Assembly (NCBI GenBank): GCA_025738555.1
Contig: JAOVFP010000005.1
Span: 3,286,001 to 3,350,000 of the forward strand
DNA: 64,000 bases
Direction of reading: 5' to 3'
From: Cyathus striatus
Taxonomy: Eukaryota; Basidiomycota; Agaricomycetes; Agaricales; Nidulariaceae
Below, one piece after another: positions 58,103-64,000 of the stretch; the stretch's first letter is position 1; each line of letters starts with the position of its first letter. The notes beneath the pieces were generated by a model, which was given only the letters and a program-made list of their open reading frames with translations, did no database searches and was not told the DNA's origin. Made by a program: the position numbers and the translations under genes.

Positions 58103-59399
58103 ATGAACAATCTCTTCCGCCCCATCCTGCGCCCTTCAGCGTTGCGTGCGCCTGCTTTCCGTAGTTATACGTCCCTGGCGGCTCGTCGACCAAACCCCAT
58201 TGCTCGCCCAACTACCTTTAACAGAGCAATCATCGACCCTAATACCTTCTTCATCCGCTCTGTAGCCAGCAGCGTATCTAACAAGCCAGGAGCCAAACTC
58301 TCGAGCATGCAGCTACCAACGTGAAAGAGGAACTCGGCAACTCTGCCTCAGACCTCGCGAAAGTCATTGCTGGTGCAAATGTTACACAGGACTCGATAAC
58401 CAACAAGGGTGTACAATCATTCGTGAGTGAGATAACGAGTTGGGTTGATGATGAACTTAAGTGTATAAATAGTTCGGCATTACGAGCACTGTTGCTAAGG
58501 AAGTCCCTGAACCTATGATGGTTCTAGGCTTGCTCGGTAGGTGCTATTTTCCGAGAACGGGGGATAACAATTCTTGAGTATTAACCACATTCAGGTGGTC
58601 TTCCATACTTGAGTGCATCCGCAACTAGCGTATACCTCGCCCGCCAGGCGCAAATTGCCACTCTCGGTGGCGTCAGCTCCATCGACCCTGGAGTTGCTCT
58701 CACAGTATTCGATCAGGCACTCACCTTCCAAGTCACCTATGGCGCTGTTATGTTGTCCTTCCTGGGTTAGTTTTTCCAATTTTTTTCTATTGTGGAACCA
58801 CAAATCATGCTTTGCGAAGGCGCCCTCCACTGGGGAATGGAAATTTCCGGGTACGGAGGCCAGAAAGGGTATGCACGTCTTGCACTTGGAAGTGCACCGA
58901 TGCTGGTCGCCTGGTCGACTTTGTCGATGGATCCAATGGTGGCTCTCATCACCCAATGGTCGGGGTATACTGCTCTGTGGTACGCTGATTCTAAGGCAAC
59001 CCAAGCTGGATGGAGTAAGTGTCTTGTATGAGAGTTGCCTCGTCGTTTGACTGATCACTGATGCATGTTTTCCCGCAGCCCCAAGTGGTACTCTCAATAC
59101 AGATTCTATCTTTCCATTCTTGTTGGTACCTGGTATGTTTCTGTTAGCACATCAGAGACGCATGTGCCCTTACCTCATTTTGTAGTGTGATTGGAACGTT
59201 GGCAGGTACTTCGTACTTCGGTCCGGTAGCAGGACATGGACTACTCACCAGCGATTTGAAATACCTGCGCGAGGAGAGGAAGAAGTACATGCCAGAGAAG
59301 CATGGAATCATCCCAGGGCCCATTGAAGCGACACCAGCTGGCCCAGAGGCTGAGAAGTACACCCGCATTCACCGCAAGGACATCGAGTCCGAGAAGTAA
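58103..59399 (+). CDS. DUF3429/TMEM69-like mitochondrial membrane protein, frame breaks
   Basis: Proposed exons: 58103-58422, 58473-58536, 58595-58765, 58820-59014, 59079-59132, 59186-59399. The presequence (MNNLFRPILRPSALRAPAFR) is basic and acid-free. The body holds several membrane helices (GGLPYLSASATSVYLARQ, LTFQVTYGAVMLSFLGALHW, the LGSAPMLVAWSTLS region, GTLAGTSYFGPVAGHGL), as in the DUF3429 family to which animal TMEM69 belongs; its function is not established. Two breaks need explaining. At 58289-58290 (CCAGG before AGCC) one base is missing to connect SNKPG with SQTLEHAATNVKEEL, and a stop blocks the other frame upstream. At the 59014/59079 junction one base is missing before PKWYSQYRF, unless a weaker donor after 59018 is used. 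Expected product about 340 aa. Confidence 0.75.
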
Positions 59400-60589
59400 A
59401 AGTAAGCAAGAGTGAATCAAAGCGCCGTTTATGAAAACAGTATAGCATTTATTGCTTGTATTTTTAAAGAACTTGTACCGTTTGATTGTACAGCATGATG
59501 TATTTGTACTAATATTCCAGAATTTGAAGCAATCCATTACCATTGTTGAGCCTGAAAACTGATAAGTATCCAGAGATGGACGTCGACATCGAGGCGAGAC
59601 GGGAAATAGGGCAGAGGATAAAGGACATATCGGGTTGGCGAGTCCAATCAGAGTAGTGATTATATTTGTGCGTATTTCACATGAAAGGGATTGATCAACA
59701 GCTGTATCGCCGCAGCCCGACCAATCGCATCCCATCTTAATCACCTCTTAGCTGCTCTTAGCTCCTGTAGGGCTCCTATAGTTAGCTACTGATATGATGC
59801 ATCATTGGCTCAAAAATGATCATCTCGAAAGCTCATGATGAAGGTTGTTACAGTCAAAGTCATAACATGATATCCTTCTAACTTCCAGCTGAATCTAGTT
59901 GAATCGGCATATTTTTATCTCGCTCATGATTCTTGAAGTCCTTCACGACGGATTATACCTACGCGTAACGCTTACAGCTGCATTTTTTACTTGCGCTTGT
60001 GAACTTGCAAAATTAAAAGATATGTCCTTAATTACCAAAATTCAAGAATATTTACCGAGCCAATGCTGAGCTTTTGCTTCACTTGCGGAAGGAAGCGGAA
60101 GGGCGCTTTGAGACCTTTTCTCATCCTGTTCTTCCAGTCATGCAGTTATGGAAGTGGACGTGCTCGGTGGTATCGGCGTTGCCAGCACGACGCTGACGTC
60201 CAAGAGTAACGACCAGATTGACGGGCAAGGTCACCGTACTTTTAAATGTTCCCTCGCGCTCTCCTGTTCCCGATTTGCTTCGGTAAGGATATTGAGTCAT
60301 GTGAGCTTTTCATTGTTCCCATCTGTCGCCTGTCATTGTTGTGGTTATGCGACTTCCAAGCGTCACTTGTCTTCCTATTACCACTTTCTCTTCTCTTTCA
60401 GTTTATTTCACTCCTTTACCAACCAATGCCCGCAGTTTCCTTCTAATCTTTTACTCTATTTTTTTATTTAGGTTTTTGCGGTTCCTTGTATTCTTTAGGT
60501 TTCTCGACCTCGACGGCGAGCTGGCGATACCACACTTGTTTTAGTGTCCTTTTGCGAACAGCAATCACCTTCTCAGCCTGTGGCGAAAT
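59400..60589. other. Intergenic, no gene supported
   Basis: About 1.2 kb. Short frames near 60148-60544 lack any family signal. The promoter of the first SH3 gene is expected on the right. Confidence 0.45.
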
Positions 60590-61756
60590 ATGCATTTGAA
60601 GTTTTATAGGCGCCACGCGTTTGGAACACTCTTTGGAAAGCGATACCCCAATCCGCTGACGGTGTCCGGTACTATCACCTCGGACAATAATGATGATAGC
60701 ACAGGTCAAGAAGCAGGCAGTGGTTTAACATTCACTGGTCCCATCACAATCACGGTTACAGAGATATTCACATCTAAATCCTCAGAAATTCCCACTTCAA
60801 GTACCACTGAATCAATTACCACCTCTTCCTCAGACAACCCCAGTTCTGTCTCTACCTCTACTACCAGCGAATCCCGTACTACAAGCGCCACTCTATCAAT
60901 GACCACTGTAGACCAAACATCCACCTCCCTTACGAGCTTTTTCACAACATCCTCGTCGACGACAGTGCTATCTACTCCTTCAGCATCTGTCTCAATACGA
61001 CCAGTTGCTAGTAGCAGAGCCGAAACGTCCAAATTGCCAGCAGGCGCGATAGTAGGCGTAGTAATCGCCTGCTTTTTGCTCCTTGTAGCGTCCGTTATTG
61101 TAATCTTTCGAAAGCGCTCAGTACGCAACCGCATAAAGCTCAGAGGTTTCTGGGCGAATCGAAATACGCCGCTGCCCACCGACAAGGGTATCTCATCGGA
61201 AAAATATCCTTTCCCTGCCGCGTTTTCGCCTGCGGTCCAGCCTCCTGCGAATCCGATCTCTTCCTGGAACTCAGGCGGTACTGATAATAACATTTTGACT
61301 AACAAGGCTCCCATCACGCAGCCACGTGTGCCAGTGCCCAGATTCATTGCTACCCCGCCGCCTATTATGCCTGCAGCGCTGGAGGAAAGATCGATGTCTC
61401 CGGGCCCGAAGAGAGGGTCTAGACTTAATGTTGTGGCAGCTTCACCGCCACCTTTGTCACCCTTCGGAGTCACGGTCAAATACACGTTCTACACAAGCCT
61501 TCCGGACGAACTTCAGATTACTGTTGGCGAGCGTGTACGCATTTTGGCAGAATACGATGATGGTTGGGGATTATGTGTCAATGGTCGTGGTGAACAGGGT
61601 GTTATACCTTTAGAATGCATAGACAGAGGCGATATATCTGTATCTCCAGCTAGATTGGATAGTCGTTTGAGTGTTAAGGCGCAGGCTCGGCGCATGAGCA
61701 GTCTTCCTCCCCCTCCGCGCTCTCCTGTTGTGGAACTGAACCCTCGCAGGTTTTGA
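60590..61756 (+). CDS. SH3-domain single-pass membrane protein 1
   Basis: A single exon of 388 aa. A short basic N-terminus is followed by a Ser/Thr-rich region (about 45-145) suited to O-mannosylation and a membrane helix at about 159-180 (AGAIVGVVIACFLLLVASVI, followed by FRKRS). Then come a Pro-rich cytoplasmic linker and a C-terminal SH3 domain (about 300-352: LPDELQITVGERVRILAEYD, then DGWGLCVN and GVIPLECID). The tail is Pro/Arg-rich (LPPPPRSPVV), itself a possible SH3 ligand. The layout is that of fungal Fus1-like/Sho1-like surface adaptors of polarity and fusion signalling, but I cannot assign an ortholog. The classic ALYDY start of SH3 is replaced by VKYTFY. No cleavable signal peptide is obvious. 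Confidence 0.85.
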   Translation: MHLKFYRRHAFGTLFGKRYPNPLTVSGTITSDNNDDSTGQEAGSGLTFTGPITITVTEIFTSKSSEIPTSSTTESITTSSSDNPSSVSTSTTSESRTTSATLSMTTVDQTSTSLTSFFTTSSSTTVLSTPSASVSIRPVASSRAETSKLPAGAIVGVVIACFLLLVASVIVIFRKRSVRNRIKLRGFWANRNTPLPTDKGISSEKYPFPAAFSPAVQPPANPISSWNSGGTDNNILTNKAPITQPRVPVPRFIATPPPIMPAALEERSMSPGPKRGSRLNVVAASPPPLSPFGVTVKYTFYTSLPDELQITVGERVRILAEYDDGWGLCVNGRGEQGVIPLECIDRGDISVSPARLDSRLSVKAQARRMSSLPPPPRSPVVELNPRRF

Positions 61757-62536
61757 GGTGCGTTTGTTCCTCATACCGCTATGGCTCGGGGCTTAATGAT
61801 ACCCAAGTAGATGATATTGCTGGGCGCAATCCAAATTCTTCATTCTTTACACGTTTGATTTCTGGTTGAACTTTATGTACGCTCAGGGCATATTTAGGAC
61901 TATAGAAATATTCATGTATCAAATTGCGCGCTGCTTTACCCTGCAATTAGATATAGTCTTCAAAAAGGAAAAGCTGTATTCATACCGGTCCATGTATTGA
62001 CAACATAGTGTAGTTTTAGCCAAGTTTTAGCTGCTTATGCAGTTGTAGATGGAGCCCTGAGCAGTGCTGAATACTTCCAAATGAGGAATACAAATACGCT
62101 CCCCGAGAGTGACAGACATGTTCTCGCGAACGACGGTTTCGCTTGGTTTCGCTGTTTGTGTGATTCTGATGGGTACCTATGTATTCGTCAGGGGGCGGCG
62201 CATGTTGTGGGATACCATCCCCGAACCATACCGACCGTTTGAATGTCGGCATGGGGAAATATTCAATATTTCGGAAGCCGTTGGTGGGAAATCCAGATAT
62301 TTAGAGTTGATACATGCATATAGAATTTACGAACCTTATAAATTCGATTCTTGAGGAGTTAGAATATATTGTCTCTATCACTGAGATGTCACCGGTTTCT
62401 GTATCTCCATGCCTGGCCTTGCAGTCCTGAGTGACGCATCAGTTCATAAGTAACATCTCCCGGGAATCGTAATTATGTTCACTTTCGCAACCGCTATTCT
62501 TACCATTTAGTCACTCATTTCAACGCTCTTTACCCT
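61757..62536. other. Intergenic between the SH3 genes
   Basis: About 780 bases with the promoter of the second SH3 gene. It contains one small frame with a predicted membrane helix, listed separately. Confidence 0.45.
62118..62354 (+). CDS. Possible small membrane protein (78 aa)
   Basis: From ATG at 62118 the frame encodes an N-terminal hydrophobic helix (TTVSLGFAVCVILMGTYVFV) followed by basic GRR and a polar 50-residue tail rich in Tyr and Arg. No homolog recognised and no intron needed. It lies between two SH3 membrane-protein genes and could be a small gene, an exon, or chance. Confidence 0.25.
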   Translation: MFSRTTVSLGFAVCVILMGTYVFVRGRRMLWDTIPEPYRPFECRHGEIFNISEAVGGKSRYLELIHAYRIYEPYKFDS

Positions 62537-63544
62537 ATGCCTCCGATATTGGATGGCGTATTCGCTAACAGGAATACAGACATTGGGGGCACCAGTACGA
62601 CCAGCATACGCAGCACTGTCAGTTCACCGAACAATATAATCACTATACCTACTGCACCCGGAACGGTCTCCATTCAGAACTCGACCAGTAAATCAACTCA
62701 GCCATCTGCAAGTGCTAGTCAAGATGCACTTGGTGCGAGCGCGCTACCACCCGGTCAGTTGCTTTCACAAGGTGCCATAGCAGGAATCACGTTGGTTTGC
62801 GGGATATTGCTGCTCGCACTTGCATTCGCCCTCTGTCCGACCAAGTGGAGACGATACTTGTTTAGATTTCCTAGACCAAGGAAAGTGGACAGAGTATCGC
62901 CAGTCCCAGTAAACACTGCGACGACGCTCGTGGTCCCAGGCCCTCTTCCAGTATCAGAAAAGTATATCATTGAACCGCCAGTTCCAGCAGTTGTGGCTAC
63001 AAAGTCTATGTCGCGCGAAAGCAGAGATCTGCGTTGCATATCACCCCATACCTTTCTGAAGCACACCTCCATTGAAACTCTTCCAGAAGAGTATTCACTC
63101 TCGCATATTAGTACAGTCCTTGATGAGAGTGAAAGACATCCTGGAGCATCTGGAATTCGGACACCGCCTGAAGAACCGTCAGAGGATCAAATTGGGTCAA
63201 TTTTCTTCATGGATAGCGATCTGTCGATGCAGTTTGGAGGGAACGATGATGACGACGCCGAAACTATACATCCCGTCAGTAGGGCTGTGCTTATGGCTCG
63301 CATTTTGGCTCCAGGATCTTCTCGTTATTCACACAACGGGAGTATTGCTACCTCATCGGCACCAAGAGCCACGGTAGTGGGGATTTCTACTACACCTCGC
63401 AATGCTGGTGACCTGGATATCAAAGTTGGACAGAGCCTTCGAATCTTGGTGGAATACGATGATGGATGGGTCTTATGTGCGAATGAGGGGGGATACCAGG
63501 GACTTGTACCAATTTCGTGCTTGGACATTCCACAAGTGGGATAA
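62537..63544 (+). CDS. SH3-domain single-pass membrane protein 2 (paralog)
   Basis: A single exon of 335 aa, same strand and layout as the preceding SH3 gene. Order: Ser/Thr-rich N-terminus (about 18-72), a membrane helix (about 80-102: GAIAGITLVCGILLLALAFA), basic stop-transfer residues (KWRRYLFRFPRPRK), a cytoplasmic linker with an acidic patch (NDDDDAE), and a C-terminal SH3-like module (DLDIKVGQSLRILVEYDDGW, then VLCANEGGYQGLVPISCLD). The matching YDDGW and LVPISCLD segments show paralogy. The first SH3 strand region (VVGISTTPRNAG) has lost the hydrophobic-aromatic pattern, so ligand binding may be altered. The protein stops five residues after the domain. Function unknown. Confidence 0.85.
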   Translation: MPPILDGVFANRNTDIGGTSTTSIRSTVSSPNNIITIPTAPGTVSIQNSTSKSTQPSASASQDALGASALPPGQLLSQGAIAGITLVCGILLLALAFALCPTKWRRYLFRFPRPRKVDRVSPVPVNTATTLVVPGPLPVSEKYIIEPPVPAVVATKSMSRESRDLRCISPHTFLKHTSIETLPEEYSLSHISTVLDESERHPGASGIRTPPEEPSEDQIGSIFFMDSDLSMQFGGNDDDDAETIHPVSRAVLMARILAPGSSRYSHNGSIATSSAPRATVVGISTTPRNAGDLDIKVGQSLRILVEYDDGWVLCANEGGYQGLVPISCLDIPQVG

Positions 63545-64000
63545 CTTGTTATTCGTTCAGCAGGGTGTATTTGGACTGTAACCTTATATGTTGTAAATAC
63601 ATGTTCTATTCCTGTACTTAGCGATGTGTTTAGTTTAGTTTTATGTAGATAAATAAGTACGTGCATACCATTCGTTTACCTTCCTTCAATTTGTAGTCTT
63701 ATTACTTGTCAACGTAGATGATCGAAAATCATTTTGATCGTGATCGAGTGATTGCTGTATTGTTTGTTGATATTTGAAACAGAGGTCATCAGCGGCTTAT
63801 GAAGGTAAATTGCTTGTTCCCACCAACCGCCATGTTACGTGAACTCATGACCCCGGCTGAGCAGCTTGACCACGACATCGGGATCATCTCGTTCAAATCT
63901 GGTCAACGTCTGTGCTCGTTGTGCAGGAAACCGGGCTTGACCGTGGTACTCTTGAGTCAAATTTCCTAGGGACATGCGCCGCGCTCTGCTTCTCCCGCTC
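63545..64000. other. Right-edge intergenic
   Basis: About 455 bases after the second SH3 gene. The last 170 bases are GC-richer and may begin another gene, but no frame could be supported. Confidence 0.35.

Noticed and set aside
58272..58289. A 16-nt intron (GTATCT...CCAG) to repair the DUF3429 frame
   Set aside because: It has branch-like and acceptor-like bases but is far below the shortest credible intron here (about 44 nt); a missing base in the G-run is simpler.

Overview
The window reads as nuclear DNA of a mushroom-forming basidiomycete (Agaricomycetes). Genes are cut by many short GT-AG introns, mostly 47 to 75 nt with CTAAC/CTRAY-like branch points. The gene families also fit: an F-box/LRR protein, a DUF7918 protein, single-pass proteins with Ser/Thr-rich ectodomains, a sesquiterpene synthase, and copia and gag-like retroelement debris. 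I cannot name the species. Exon models below were spliced by hand from splice-site consensus, reading frame and remembered family sequence; no search or transcript data was available.

Layout. 1-1840: end of a copia-type element (gag, polypurine tract, 3' LTR), then a minus-strand gag-like ORF broken by one in-frame TGA. 2835-12276: five paralogous single-pass membrane proteins (A to E; C inverted) with signal peptide, conserved ectodomain, one membrane helix, and a cytoplasmic tail ending in a short helix plus a PPxY-type motif. 12482-18386: an F-box protein divergent from a complete FAN1 DNA-repair nuclease gene (11 exons, 992 aa). 19414-24495 and 39520-44799: two same-strand P4-ATPase (lipid flippase) paralogs. 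Between them lie a small conserved-looking gene, a DUF7918 gene, an unrecognised coiled-coil gene, and about 9 kb of gene-poor DNA holding a TIR/TA MITE and a 2.1 kb decayed tandem-repeat field.

45834-52856 is a housekeeping block on the minus strand: mitochondrial ribosomal protein mL54 (MRPL37), septin CDC10 and the Hsp90 co-chaperone AHA1, the last with a predicted C-terminal membrane segment. 56260-57656 is a sesquiterpene synthase with complete metal-binding motifs. 58103-59399 is a DUF3429/TMEM69-like mitochondrial membrane protein that needs two reading-frame corrections. 60590-63544 holds two tandem SH3-containing single-pass membrane proteins.

Themes. The window is rich in recent paralogy: five, two and two copies. 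The most interesting set is the A-E family, whose variable surface part is joined to a nearly constant tail that could recruit WW-domain proteins such as a Nedd4/Rsp5 ligase (inference). Three apparent -1 frameshifts (gene A; two in the DUF3429 gene) all fall in mononucleotide runs, so assembly error must be excluded before calling pseudogenes. No tRNA, rRNA or CRISPR was seen.
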